This document shows, in pieces, positions 28,815-37,643 of a DNA stretch of 64,000 nucleotides. Origin of the DNA: Xylanibacter brevis ATCC 19188 (lineage in GTDB: Bacteria > Bacteroidota > Bacteroidia > Bacteroidales > Bacteroidaceae); contig NZ_JHXM01000011.1 of assembly GCF_000621725.1 (NCBI RefSeq), positions 84,436-148,435 on the forward strand, written 5' to 3'. Under the pieces are notes generated by a model. It was not told where the DNA came from, made no database searches, and saw only the letters and a list, made by a program, of their open reading frames with translations. Each line of letters begins with the position of its first letter. Position 1 is the first letter of the stretch. The translations under genes were made by a program, and so were the position numbers.

Positions 28815-29093
28815 ATGACTAAGGCAGAAATGGTCAACAATATTGCCCAACAAACAGGAATCGGCAAGAAAGAAGTTGCGATTACAATAGAGGCTTTTAT
28901 GGAAGAAATCCGCAATAGCCTTGCAAAACAGAAAGAAAATGTATACCTCCGTGGTTTTGGAAGTTTTATCGTAAAGCATCGCGCTCAGAAGACTGCCCGT
29001 AACATTTCAAAGAACACCACATTGGTTATTGAGGCTCACGATTTGCCCGCATTCAAGCCAGCTAAGAGCTTCATTGAGAAGATGACAAAATAA
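28815..29093 (+). CDS. HU/IHF family DNA-binding protein
   Basis: 92 aa, normal HU length. MTKAEMVNNIAQQTGIGKKE begins the helical dimer part; VYLRGFGSFIVKHRAQKTAR is the beta-arm region with the FGxF core and the conserved Arg/Lys; the end PAFKPAKSFIEKM contains the family F-x-P-x-K pattern. Binds and bends DNA without strict sequence preference. Next gene is the 29-aa bS22-like ORF 45 bases downstream. Confidence 0.95.
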   Translation: MTKAEMVNNIAQQTGIGKKEVAITIEAFMEEIRNSLAKQKENVYLRGFGSFIVKHRAQKTARNISKNTTLVIEAHDLPAFKPAKSFIEKMTK

Positions 29094-29138
29094 TAAGGAA
29101 TTTCAAAACAAAATAATAAACATTAATTTTATTTAGTT

Positions 29139-29228
29139 ATGCCTAACGGAAAGAAAAAGAAGGGTCACAAGATGGCTACCCACAAGCGTAAGAAGAGACT
29201 GCGCAAGAACAGACATAAGAGCAAGTAA
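29139..29228 (+). CDS. 29-aa AURKAIP1/COX24-domain protein (bS22-like)
   Basis: Reads MPNGKKKKGHKMATHKRKKR and then a short LRKNRHKSK tail. Half the residues are Lys or Arg. The KMxTHKRKKRxRKNRHK core is the AURKAIP1/COX24 domain, annotated in Bacteroidetes as a tiny stand-alone protein and related to the small ribosomal protein bS22 of other bacteria. A ribosomal role is inference from that relation. The gene is below the size most callers accept. Placed between HU and rng. Confidence 0.85.
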   Translation: MPNGKKKKGHKMATHKRKKRLRKNRHKSK

Positions 29229-29346
29229 AAGAGAGCTTTTACGTCATGAAGGAAATGAGAGGAGTGTACCCATGGCATAAACACGTGCAGGGTGCACCCT
29301 TTCTGTTTTAAGACAACTAATTATTATAGAAAGATAAGTCAAAGAC

Positions 29347-30924
29347 ATGACAAGTGAAGTAATTATCGATGTCCAACCAAAAGAAATTTCCATTGCTTTA
29401 CTAGAAGATAAGCAATTGGTGGAATACCAGAACGAGCCTAGAGAAGTCTCGTTTGCAGTTGGCAACATCTACATAGGAAAGGTTCGTAAATTGATGCCTG
29501 GCCTTAATGCATGTTTCGTAGATGTAGGATCTGAGAAGGATGCTTTTCTTCATTACCTTGACTTAGGCCTACAATTCAGTTCTTACGAAAAATACCTTAA
29601 ACAGGTATCTAGTGATCGCAAAAAACTATTCCCCATCCAGAAGGCCACTCACCTACCCGACCTTCCAAAGGATGGAAGCATTCAGAACAGCCTGAAGGTT
29701 GGACAGGAAATACTTGTTCAGATTGTCAAAGAGCCCATCAACACTAAGGGGCCGCGTTTGACATGTGAATTAAGTTTTGCTGGACGTTATATGGTTTTAA
29801 TACCTTTTGGCGACAAGGTTTCAGTTTCTAGCAAGATTAAACGTGGCGAAGAGCGTACACGTTTAAAACAACTTGTTCAGAGCATGGTACCTAAGAACTT
29901 TGGTGTTATTGTACGTACGGTTGCTGAGGGTAAAAAAGCAGCAGAACTTGATCAGGAATTAAAAGTACTGCTCAAGCGATGGGACGATACAATCACTAAA
30001 GTACAGAAAACAACCGAGCGCCCATTGATGGTGTTCGAAGAACAAACACGCGCTGTGGCTTTGCTACGCGACCTTTTCAACCCAACTTATGATGGTATCT
30101 ATGTGAATAATGCTGAAATTAAACAGCAGATTCACGATTATGTGTCACTCATTGCCCCAGAAAAAACAAGTATCGTTAAGCTTTACGAGGGTAATGTACC
30201 CATTTTCGACAACTACAATGTCACCAAACAGATTAAGTCAGGATTTGGTCGCACAGTTAACTACAAGCGTGGTGCTTACCTGATTATTGAGCACACTGAG
30301 GCAATGCATGTTGTAGATGTCAACAGCGGCACACGTATTAAGAAAGAAAACGGTCAGGAAGCCAATGCCTTAGAGACCAACCTAGGTGCAGCAGATGAAC
30401 TAGCACGCCAGCTTCGTCTTAGAGACATGGGAGGAATCATCGTTGTAGATTTTATCGACATGAACCTGGCTGAAGATCGCCAATTGCTCTATGAGCGTAT
30501 GTGCGAAAACATGAAGAAAGACCGTGCACGTCACAACATTCTTCCACTCAGCAAGTTTGGTTTGATGCAAATCACGCGCCAGCGTGTGCGTCCTGCAATG
30601 GATGTCGCAGTAGAAGAAAGCTGTCCCACATGTCATGGTACAGGTAAGATTAAAGCAAGCATTTTGTTCACAGATCAACTAGAAAGTAAGATTGATTGCC
30701 TAGTCAACAAAGTAGGTATAAAGAAATTCACACTTCATGTGCATCCCTATGTAGCTGCATTTATCAATCAAGGTGTTATCTCACTGAAACGCCGCTGGCA
30801 GATGAAATACGGCTTGGGAGTGCGTATTATTCCCAATCAGAAAATGTCATTCTTGCAATACGAATTCTACGATGCCAATAAGCAGTTCATAGATATGCAA
30901 GAAGAAAATGAAGTCACCAAGTAA
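29347..30924 (+). CDS. rng: ribonuclease G/E family endoribonuclease
   Basis: 525 aa, RNase G-like size without the long RNase E scaffold tail. S1 domain at about 37-130 (VGNIYIGKVRKLMPGLNACF), 5' sensor and RNase H-like parts, then the catalytic Asp motifs VVDVNSGTRIKKENGQEANA and GIIVVDFIDMN. The zinc-link CPTCHGTG holds the dimer together. Acts in rRNA maturation and mRNA decay in the cytoplasm. The upstream gap (29229-29346) holds only a small AGGGTGCACCCT palindrome at 29288-29299. rlmD follows after five bases. Confidence 0.96.
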   Translation: MTSEVIIDVQPKEISIALLEDKQLVEYQNEPREVSFAVGNIYIGKVRKLMPGLNACFVDVGSEKDAFLHYLDLGLQFSSYEKYLKQVSSDRKKLFPIQKATHLPDLPKDGSIQNSLKVGQEILVQIVKEPINTKGPRLTCELSFAGRYMVLIPFGDKVSVSSKIKRGEERTRLKQLVQSMVPKNFGVIVRTVAEGKKAAELDQELKVLLKRWDDTITKVQKTTERPLMVFEEQTRAVALLRDLFNPTYDGIYVNNAEIKQQIHDYVSLIAPEKTSIVKLYEGNVPIFDNYNVTKQIKSGFGRTVNYKRGAYLIIEHTEAMHVVDVNSGTRIKKENGQEANALETNLGAADELARQLRLRDMGGIIVVDFIDMNLAEDRQLLYERMCENMKKDRARHNILPLSKFGLMQITRQRVRPAMDVAVEESCPTCHGTGKIKASILFTDQLESKIDCLVNKVGIKKFTLHVHPYVAAFINQGVISLKRRWQMKYGLGVRIIPNQKMSFLQYEFYDANKQFIDMQEENEVTK

Positions 30925-30929
30925 CAATT

Positions 30930-32363
30930 ATGGCTAGAAACAAGAAACCATTACCCCTACTTGAGAACATTACTATCGAGGCCGTTGCAGCTGAAGGTAA
31001 ATGCCTTTTCCACTGGAACGACCTGGTAGTTTTCGTACCTTTCTGCGTACCAGGTGATGTTTGCGACATACAAATTAGAAGGAAGAAACATTCATTTGCT
31101 GAAGGCGAGGTGGTGCGATTTGTTGAAAAGAGTAAAGTTCGTGCGGTACCATTTTGTCAGCACTTTGGCGTTTGCGGTGGCTGCAAGTGGCAGAACCTGC
31201 CTTACGAAGAACAACTGAAGTTCAAGCAGCAACAAGTCTTCGACCAACTTCATCGCATCGGCAAAGTTGAACTCCCTGAATTCCGTCCTATTCTTGGAAG
31301 TGTCAAGATACAGGAATATCGCAACAAATTGGACTACGGATGCGCAAACAAGCGTTATCTTACAAAAGAAGAGATCTCCTCACTGCCTAAGGAGGAAAGC
31401 CAGAGTTTGAAAGACGTTCCTGCTATTGGTTTTCATATCACAGGAGCATTCGATAAGATTCTTCCAATAGAAAAATGCTGGCTGATGGACGATTTGCACA
31501 ATCAAATTCGTAACGATATTCGTGATTATGCAGTAAGCCATAACATTTCATTCTTCGATTTGCGCGCACAAGTGGGATTACTGCGTGATATTATCATCCG
31601 CAATAGTGCCAGTGGTGAACTTATGGTCATCATCCAATTCCACTATGACGAAACAGGAGGTGAACAAGAAGCGCACGATTTGCTTCAACATGTTGCAGAC
31701 ACATTCCCACAGATTACGTCCCTACTCTATTTGGACAACCAAAAGTGTAATGACACCATTGGTGATCAAAACATCATAGTATTTAAAGGGACAGATCATA
31801 TCTTTGAATTGATGGAAGACCTGAAGTTCAAGGTTGGTCCAAAATCATTCTATCAAACAAACACTGAGCAAGCCTACCACTTGTATAGTGTTGCTCGTGA
31901 GTTTGCAGGCCTAACCGGTGATGAGATGGTTTACGACCTTTATACTGGAACGGGTACAATTGCCAACTTCGTAGCAAAGAAAGCCAAACACGTTATTGGT
32001 ATTGAGTATGTGCCAGAAGCAATTGAGGATGCTAAGATTAATTCCGAGATCAACGGTATAACAAACACCTTGTTTTATGCCGGCGACATGAAAGATATCC
32101 TGACGGACGATTTTATTGCAGAACACGGACGTCCTGATGTCATCATTACCGACCCACCTCGTGCTGGCATGCATCCGGATGTCATCAATACTATTCTACA
32201 TGCTGCCCCCGATCGCATCGTATATGTTTCCTGCAATCCTGCCACTCAGGCGCGCGATTTGCAGAGCCTTGATGAACAATACAAAGTGGTTGAGGTTCAA
32301 CCTGTGGACATGTTCCCCCACACACCTCACGTAGAGAATGTTGTATTATTAAAGAAAAGATAA
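30930..32363 (+). CDS. rlmD: 23S rRNA (uracil-5-)-methyltransferase RlmD/RumA
   Basis: 477 aa. N-terminal TRAM domain (about 10-65), iron-sulfur cysteines in FCQHFGVCGGCKWQ, and a C-terminal SAM-dependent domain with VYDLYTGTGTIANFVA, DPPRAGMHP and the catalytic Cys motif YVSCNPATQARDL. Methylates U1939 or an equivalent position in 23S rRNA; the exact position in this clade is not shown by sequence. Stop overlaps the next ATG by one base (TAATG). Confidence 0.94.
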   Translation: MARNKKPLPLLENITIEAVAAEGKCLFHWNDLVVFVPFCVPGDVCDIQIRRKKHSFAEGEVVRFVEKSKVRAVPFCQHFGVCGGCKWQNLPYEEQLKFKQQQVFDQLHRIGKVELPEFRPILGSVKIQEYRNKLDYGCANKRYLTKEEISSLPKEESQSLKDVPAIGFHITGAFDKILPIEKCWLMDDLHNQIRNDIRDYAVSHNISFFDLRAQVGLLRDIIIRNSASGELMVIIQFHYDETGGEQEAHDLLQHVADTFPQITSLLYLDNQKCNDTIGDQNIIVFKGTDHIFELMEDLKFKVGPKSFYQTNTEQAYHLYSVAREFAGLTGDEMVYDLYTGTGTIANFVAKKAKHVIGIEYVPEAIEDAKINSEINGITNTLFYAGDMKDILTDDFIAEHGRPDVIITDPPRAGMHPDVINTILHAAPDRIVYVSCNPATQARDLQSLDEQYKVVEVQPVDMFPHTPHVENVVLLKKR

Positions 32364-33415
32364 TGAGGAAAGTATTTCTTGCTGCCCTGATGATGGGCGC
32401 AACACTGAGTACACAAGCTCAGAATGAATGGTTCAAGAACGTAAAGTTCAGCGGATACGGCATGGTTCAGTATCAAGCCAGCGACAAAGAAGGCTCCGAA
32501 AACAACGGCTTCAATCTGCGTTTGGTTCGTATGGCACTAGAAGGACGTGCACATCAGGACTTCTATTGGAAAGTTCAGATGCAGATTAACGGTAACACAT
32601 ATGATCCAGACAAATCATCTACCGACATCCGCCTGGTGGATCTCTTTGGCGAATGGCAAAAGTACGAGTTCTTCAAAGTGAAGGCTGGTCAGTTCAAGCG
32701 TCCTTTCACATTTGAAAACCCCATGCATCCTATCACACAAGGATTCATGAGCTATTCTCAGAACGTTTTAAAACTGGCAGGTTTCTCTGATCGCTGTGGT
32801 GGTAACGCTTCAAACGGTCGAGATCTTGGTGTACAGATTCAAGGTGACATGATGTGGCTCAATGAGCGTCCTCTGTTGCACTACCAGATTGGTGCTTTCA
32901 ATGGTGAGGGTATCAATCAGAAAGACAAGGACAACAGAAAAGACATCATCGGTGGCGTATGGGTTATGCCAGTTAAGGGCTTACGCATTGGCGCCTTTGG
33001 ATGGACAGGAAGTCAGAATGTCACCAACAAGGAAGAAGTAAATGTGAGAATGCAAAAGAATCGCTATGCTCTGTCTGGCGAATATGCGCAGGACGACTGG
33101 ACTATCCGCTCTGAATATATTCACAGTCAGGGATGGAATCTTGCTCACACCAGCGACAAGGCCGATGGTTACTACGCACTTTTCATTGCCCCAATAAAGA
33201 AGAATAAGTTGCACATTAAGGGCCGCTATGACCTTTATCGCGAGGCAAAGGAATGGGGACAGTCGAAGACCCAGTACGAGATTGGTGCCGACTATATGTT
33301 CACCAAGAATCTGCAGCTCAATGTAGAGTATGCTCGTGTAAACGACCGCACAAATAAAAACGCCGACAAGCACAACTACAACATGGTTGATGTTGAGCTT
33401 GACTTCCGCTTCTAA
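32363..33415 (+). CDS. phosphate-selective porin O/P family outer-membrane protein
   Basis: 350 aa. Signal peptide ends LSTQAQ. The barrel begins NEWFKNVKFSGYGMVQYQAS and continues with strands such as FNLRLVRMALEGRAHQDFYW, FFKVKAGQFKRPFTFENP and ends with VDVELDFRF, an aromatic last strand for BAM recognition. O/P family porins pass anions; substrate here unknown. Its start is coupled to the rlmD stop, an unusual partner for a porin. Confidence 0.88.
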   Translation: MRKVFLAALMMGATLSTQAQNEWFKNVKFSGYGMVQYQASDKEGSENNGFNLRLVRMALEGRAHQDFYWKVQMQINGNTYDPDKSSTDIRLVDLFGEWQKYEFFKVKAGQFKRPFTFENPMHPITQGFMSYSQNVLKLAGFSDRCGGNASNGRDLGVQIQGDMMWLNERPLLHYQIGAFNGEGINQKDKDNRKDIIGGVWVMPVKGLRIGAFGWTGSQNVTNKEEVNVRMQKNRYALSGEYAQDDWTIRSEYIHSQGWNLAHTSDKADGYYALFIAPIKKNKLHIKGRYDLYREAKEWGQSKTQYEIGADYMFTKNLQLNVEYARVNDRTNKNADKHNYNMVDVELDFRF

Positions 33416-33454
33416 GAGTTAGTTCAAGCTAGTCGTCCCAATTCAAGCTAGCGT

Positions 33455-34480
33455 ATGACGTCAAAAGTATTATTAATATATACCGGTGGTACCATCGGCA
33501 TGAATCAAAACCCACAGACAGGTGCTCTGGAGCCTTTTGACTTCGAGCACCTGCTCAGTCGGGTACCTGAGCTGGCACAATTCCAAACAGAAATAGCCAC
33601 TTACCAATTCAATCCGCCCATTGATTCTAGTGATATGTCACCCAGGCTTTGGACAGAGTTGGCACACATCATTGCTGATCACTATGACGAATTTGACGGT
33701 TTTGTTATCCTGCATGGAACTGACACAATGGCATATACTGCCTCCGCCCTATCATTCATGCTCGAGAACATTGCTAAACCCGTTATTCTAACAGGATCGC
33801 AATTGCCAATAGGACAGTTGCGTACAGACGGCAAGGAGAACCTTATCACCAGTATTGAGATAGCAGCTGCACGAAACCAAGATGGGACAGCAAAAGTACC
33901 AGAAGTAGGTATCTACTTCAATGGGCACCTAATGCGCGGAAACCGCACTACAAAACAGAGTGCTGATGAATTTAATGCCTTCGAGTCATTCAATTACCCA
34001 CATCTGGCCGATGCCGGTGTAGAGATAACCTATCATGATGAGTTTATACATCGTCCTGTGAAAACAAGCTTTACACCACAGTTTAAACTAGACAACAACG
34101 TCATTATCTTTTCATTGTTTCCAGGCATTCGTGAAGACCTCATCCGTCACATCATAGCCACCCCCAACCTGCGTGCTATCGTCATGAGAACCTATGGTTC
34201 AGGTAACGCACCACAAAACCCGTGGCTCATCAATGCCCTGCGCGAAGGTACACGCAACGGTAAAATCATTATCAACATCAGCCAATGTCTGCAAGGCTGT
34301 GTACAAATGGGGCGTTATGACACAGGTTATCAACTTCAAGAAGCAGGCGTAATCAGTGGATATGACGGTACTGTTGAATCAGCAGTAACAAAACTCATGT
34401 ATCTACAAGGAAAATATGAAGATCCCGAGCAGGTCCGCAAATTCATGCGACAAAGTATCTGTGGCGAGATTTCTATATAA
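33455..34480 (+). CDS. ansA: type I L-asparaginase
   Basis: 341 aa. Hydrolyses L-asparagine to aspartate and ammonia. Active-site motifs: IYTGGTIGM (first catalytic Thr) and VILHGTDTMAYTASAL (second Thr-Asp). No signal peptide, so probably cytoplasmic. Between the porin and this gene a 10-base direct repeat TTCAAGCTAG occurs at 33423-33432 and 33442-33451 just upstream of the ATG; its role is unknown. Confidence 0.95.
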   Translation: MTSKVLLIYTGGTIGMNQNPQTGALEPFDFEHLLSRVPELAQFQTEIATYQFNPPIDSSDMSPRLWTELAHIIADHYDEFDGFVILHGTDTMAYTASALSFMLENIAKPVILTGSQLPIGQLRTDGKENLITSIEIAAARNQDGTAKVPEVGIYFNGHLMRGNRTTKQSADEFNAFESFNYPHLADAGVEITYHDEFIHRPVKTSFTPQFKLDNNVIIFSLFPGIREDLIRHIIATPNLRAIVMRTYGSGNAPQNPWLINALREGTRNGKIIINISQCLQGCVQMGRYDTGYQLQEAGVISGYDGTVESAVTKLMYLQGKYEDPEQVRKFMRQSICGEISI

Positions 34481-34509
34481 TTTTATAACTAAACAAACAC
34501 CAAACAAAA

Positions 34510-35052
34510 ATGAAAGATTTAAAAGGAACAAAAACAGAGAAGAATCTGCAAGAGGCATTTGCAGGTGAGTCACAGGCTCGTAATAAATACACTTATTGGG
34601 CTTCGAAAGCCAAGAAAGATGGTTTTGTGCAGATTGCAGCAATCTTTGAAGAAACTGCTGCTAATGAGAAAGAGCATGCCAAGATGTGGTTCAAACTACT
34701 CGAAGGCGGAGCTATTAAGTCAACTGCAGAGAACCTTGAAGCCGCTGCAAATGGTGAGAACTTCGAGTGGACCGATATGTATGCACGTATGGCACAAGAG
34801 GCACGTGAGGAAGGATTTGATGAAATAGCCGCTAAGTTTGAGGCTGTAGGTAAGATTGAGAAAGAACACGAGGCACGCTATCGTAAACTGTTAGACAACG
34901 TCAAGAAAGAGCGTGTATTCTCAAAGGATAACGATGTTATCTGGCAGTGTTCTAACTGCGGACATATTGTTATTGGAAAGAAAGCTCCCGAGATTTGTCC
35001 TGTATGTGATCACCCACAGGCATACTTCCAGGTTAAGGCCGAGAACTATTAA
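34510..35052 (+). CDS. rbr: rubrerythrin
   Basis: 180 aa. N-terminal ferritin-like diiron domain with [24 protein letters not shown], and [12 protein letters not shown], and a C-terminal rubredoxin domain with WQCSNCGHI and [11 protein letters not shown] providing four Cys for one iron. Rubrerythrin reduces hydrogen peroxide in anaerobes. It fits an anaerobic or microaerophilic host. Its own terminator follows at 35071. Confidence 0.97.
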   Translation: MKDLKGTKTEKNLQEAFAGESQARNKYTYWASKAKKDGFVQIAAIFEETAANEKEHAKMWFKLLEGGAIKSTAENLEAAANGENFEWTDMYARMAQEAREEGFDEIAAKFEAVGKIEKEHEARYRKLLDNVKKERVFSKDNDVIWQCSNCGHIVIGKKAPEICPVCDHPQAYFQVKAENY

Positions 35053-35070
35053 ATCCAAAGCACAACACAG

Positions 35071-35102
35071 AAGAGTGAGCTAGCGATAGCTCACTCTTTT
35101 TT
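35071..35102 (+). terminator. rho-independent terminator after rubrerythrin
   Basis: 12-base arms AAGAGTGAGCTA and TAGCTCACTCTT, GCGA loop, then a run of T to 35102. Confidence 0.93.
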
Positions 35103-35170
35103 ATTCTCTATATCCAACGTAACTATACTTCAAAAACAATGTTCTCCTTTAAAAAGGACTAAAGCAAGAT

Positions 35171-35302
35171 TTTAGCGTAACCAAAGAGGGACTTTAGTGT
35201 AACCAAAGGGGGACTTTAGTGTAACCAAAGGGGGACTTTAGCGTAACCAAAGTAGAGTTTTAACGTAACTAAAGTGGCACTTTGACGATGCAATAGTGCC
35301 AC
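35171..35302. repeat. 22-bp tandem repeat, about six units
   Basis: Units start at 35171, 35193, 35215, 35237, 35259 and 35281. The consensus is TTTAGYGTAACCAAAGNGGG plus AC. Units 2 and 3 are identical; units 1 and 4 differ slightly; units 5 and 6 are progressively diverged. Each unit holds an imperfect dyad (CTTT...AAAG). It lies between the rbr terminator and the nhaD terminator, outside any reading frame. No coding or regulatory function can be read from it. Confidence 0.9.
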
Positions 35303-35305
35303 TTT
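35271..35305 (-). terminator. hairpin downstream of the nhaD gene
   Basis: Perfect 10-base arms AAAGTGGCAC and GTGCCACTTT with a 15-base loop, formed by the last repeat units. On the minus strand it lies 50 bases after the nhaD stop. No strong U-run. Confidence 0.55.
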
Positions 35306-35355
35306 AAGGGGTTAAAACAACTTGTTTCTATTGGAAATAACAGGAAAGTTATTGC

Positions 35356-36729
35356 CTATCCAAAGAAATAAATCTCGAGCCAAAGAACGGCAAAGCCTAG
35401 GAGAAAACCAAAGAGGACCTTAAGAGTAAGGTTCTTCAAGTACCATCCTACTCGTATATGCTCCATTGACATAAGAGCCATGCCACTAGTACTGCCAACG
35501 GAAAGCAAGCAGCCACCGATTGCTGTACTATAAGCCACAACCTTCCAATAGGCACCATCCTGTGCATAGTCACCTGCATTCCATACATCGTAGAGTGAGA
35601 TATCACTTACGGCGATAACCAGTGAATCTACCAAACTGCTGAGGAAACCAGAAATAATGCCGACTACCCATAAATTATTAATAGTCTTATCAATCCAGTC
35701 AGCCACCTCTGTCAGAACTCCCGTCTCGAAAACAACACCCATACCCAACATGGTTCCCATAACAAACAGAACCTGCTGGATAGATTGGTACTGTATGGAA
35801 CGAGGCAGACGACGACGTGACATCTGATCAGACTCGTTTAACTTACGATTGAAGGCTTCGTTGACCACCCAAAGCACTGACAGGATGCAAAGAGCACCGA
35901 GAAATGCTGGAAGACGTGTGATACTCAAAAAGGTAGGTACGAACCATAATCCTCCAATGCCGACCAACAGCATTAGCATACGTTGCCAGCGGTTCAGTCG
36001 TGTATCATCACCACGATAAGGAGCTACTACCCACTCTATATCAAGACGTGAGGGCAACTGACGAGCTATGAGCAAGGTTGGCACCACCCAAGCAATGATG
36101 GCCGGTGCAACCATAAATGATGAAAAGTCGGTTGCTGTGATAGCTCCGTTATTCCACAAGATGAGGCCTGTGGGGTCGCCAATAACCGTAAAACTGCCTC
36201 CGCAAGTAGCTGCAAGAACAACAGCCGAACCAACAAGCATACGCTGACGACGACTCTTAATGATGCTGTGCATGATGACAAGCATCACAATAGTGGTGGT
36301 CAGCGTGTCAAGGTTGGCAGAGAGAACAAAAGCGGCAAGCGTGATGGTCCACAGAAGACGTTTCGAGTTACGTGTGCGGATCCACTCACTGATAAAGTCA
36401 AAGCAACCATTGTTGTTCAGTATCTCAATGATAGACATTGTGGCCAGAAGATACATCACAACAGAAGCTGCTTTACCTACGTAGTTCAGAAAAATGTTGC
36501 TATAGATAAAGTTCTTGATAGCCTGCTCATTGTTTGCATGATCAGTAAGATACTGAGCAAACAGAACAGGATGCTGACTCATCACGAAATCACTGCCCCA
36601 ACAGATGTAGACCACCCAGCCAATGGTACCCAGGAACATGGCTATTGCAGCCTTGTTCACACCTGTCAAATGTCCCGTAGCTATCAGCAAGAAGCTGAAC
36701 AGCAACATGATAACAATAATGAGCGTCAT
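35356..36729 (-). CDS. nhaD: NhaD-type Na+/H+ antiporter
   Basis: 457 aa, about 11-12 membrane segments of the ion-transporter superfamily. Typical stretches: ATGHLTGVNKAAIAMFLG, SANLDTLTTTIVMLVIMH, GGSFTVIGDPTGLILWNNG, SLVDSLVIAVSDISLYD, and IGGCLLSVGSTSGMALM. NhaD proteins exchange Na+ or Li+ for H+ and could use the sodium gradient connected with Rnf elsewhere in the window. It is downstream of the Skp-like gene with a 34-base gap and probably cotranscribed. Confidence 0.9.
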   Translation of the reverse strand: MTLIIVIMLLFSFLLIATGHLTGVNKAAIAMFLGTIGWVVYICWGSDFVMSQHPVLFAQYLTDHANNEQAIKNFIYSNIFLNYVGKAASVVMYLLATMSIIEILNNNGCFDFISEWIRTRNSKRLLWTITLAAFVLSANLDTLTTTIVMLVIMHSIIKSRRQRMLVGSAVVLAATCGGSFTVIGDPTGLILWNNGAITATDFSSFMVAPAIIAWVVPTLLIARQLPSRLDIEWVVAPYRGDDTRLNRWQRMLMLLVGIGGLWFVPTFLSITRLPAFLGALCILSVLWVVNEAFNRKLNESDQMSRRRLPRSIQYQSIQQVLFVMGTMLGMGVVFETGVLTEVADWIDKTINNLWVVGIISGFLSSLVDSLVIAVSDISLYDVWNAGDYAQDGAYWKVVAYSTAIGGCLLSVGSTSGMALMSMEHIRVGWYLKNLTLKVLFGFLLGFAVLWLEIYFFG

Positions 36730-36763
36730 CTTTCCGAAACTATTAGGTAAAAACTATTCTTCT

Positions 36764-37348
36764 TTATTTAGCAGCCTTCTTATAGCGCTTGTTCATGCCA
36801 TTGATAACATCCTGAGTGATGTCGTGTTTCTTTCCGGCATAAAGCACTGCAGCCTTATTCAGTATAATGTCGTATTTCTTATCCTTGTTATAGTCAGCGA
36901 GGAAATTATCCAGGCTATCCTGGAAAGCCTGCAGCAGCTTTGCCTGCTCTGATGCCAGTTCATTCTCCAGACGCTGCTGAAGAGCTACCAAGTTATTCTG
37001 CTCGCGCTGAAGAGCTGCCTGTGCATTCTCGGCCTGCTCACGCGATGTGAATCCGTTGTTCTGTAATTTACTCTGGAAATTTGCTACGTTGGTCTCCAAC
37101 TGCTTTGACTTCGAAGTCATTGTATTACGAGCGTTGTTGCTTTTCTTCTCCAATTCAGCTGTCGTGCTCTTGGTAAACTCATAATGAGCCAACAGAGTAT
37201 CCAACTCGATATAACCAACGCTGATACCAGAGGCGCTGTTACTACCTACCTCAGCGGGCTCATCCATTTTAGGACTCTGATTGTTGCAAGAAACCAACAG
37301 TGCAGCCAAGGCTGTCACCGACATAACACTTTTAATGATCTTTTTCAT
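36764..37348 (-). CDS. OmpH/Skp-like lipoprotein
   Basis: 194 aa. Lipoprotein signal ending LAALLVSCNNQ (Cys at about 21), then YIELDTLLAHYEF, a long coiled coil (about 60-145) rich in Gln, Asn, Glu and Ala, and the C-terminal strand region YDIILNKAAVLYAGKKHDIT. This is the OmpH/Skp chaperone layout, except that it is lipid-anchored. Skp holds unfolded outer-membrane proteins in the periplasm. Sits between a 70-aa membrane protein and nhaD. Confidence 0.88.
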   Translation of the reverse strand: MKKIIKSVMSVTALAALLVSCNNQSPKMDEPAEVGSNSASGISVGYIELDTLLAHYEFTKSTTAELEKKSNNARNTMTSKSKQLETNVANFQSKLQNNGFTSREQAENAQAALQREQNNLVALQQRLENELASEQAKLLQAFQDSLDNFLADYNKDKKYDIILNKAAVLYAGKKHDITQDVINGMNKRYKKAAK

Positions 37349-37363
37349 TTTATATGTTTTTAG

Positions 37364-37576
37364 TTAATTATTTCTTTCACTTACCGCAAAGCGTCTTTCG
37401 CGTCGTGCTTCACGATCCTGATCCATCACACAGTGAATACCTCGTTCGCGCATAGCTTTTGAATCATGAATATGCTGCGATGCGAAGCGTCCATTTTGCT
37501 TAAAAAGCAATTTAATGCACAAAAATGCCATAGCTATAGCAATTATTAACGTGCTAATGACTAAAATCTCAACCAT
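37364..37576 (-). CDS. 70-aa single-pass membrane protein
   Basis: MVEILVISTLIIAIAMAFLC forms one membrane helix; the rest is a basic tail (HIHDSKAMRERGIHC, REARRERRFAVSERNN). The frame extends upstream, but a promoter box at 37597-37604 leaves the ATG at 37576 as the start. Similar short proteins with a conserved HDSxAMRxRGIHC tail are present in Bacteroidales to my knowledge; function unknown. The Skp-like gene starts 15 bases downstream. Confidence 0.75.
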   Translation of the reverse strand: MVEILVISTLIIAIAMAFLCIKLLFKQNGRFASQHIHDSKAMRERGIHCVMDQDREARRERRFAVSERNN

Positions 37577-37582
37577 TTTTAC

Positions 37583-37590
37583 TAATTTTG
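37583..37590 (+). promoter_or_regulatory. -7 promoter box for pepD-uvrA
   Basis: TAATTTTG, TAnnTTTG type, about 50 bases upstream of the pepD ATG. It faces the minus-strand box at 37597-37604 only six bases away. Confidence 0.5.
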
Positions 37591-37596
37591 CGGGTG

Positions 37597-37604
37597 CAAA
37601 GATA
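37597..37604 (-). promoter_or_regulatory. -7 promoter box for the 70-aa protein-skp-nhaD operon
   Basis: TATCTTTG on the minus strand, exact match, 20 bases upstream of the ATG at 37576. Confidence 0.6.
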
Positions 37605-37643
37605 ATAAATAAATGAATAAACAATATAAATTTTACATTAAAA

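Noticed and set aside
29288..29299. AGGGTGCACCCT palindrome upstream of rng
   Set aside because: Short, no U-run and no second element; could be chance or a weak terminator, so it is not listed separately.
33423..33451. Direct repeat TTCAAGCTAG before ansA
   Set aside because: Two 10-mers 19 bases apart could be an operator, but there is no regulator or further copy to support it.
35171..35302. Possible CRISPR array
   Set aside because: Units are adjacent 22-mers without variable spacers and no cas genes are near; it is a tandem repeat.
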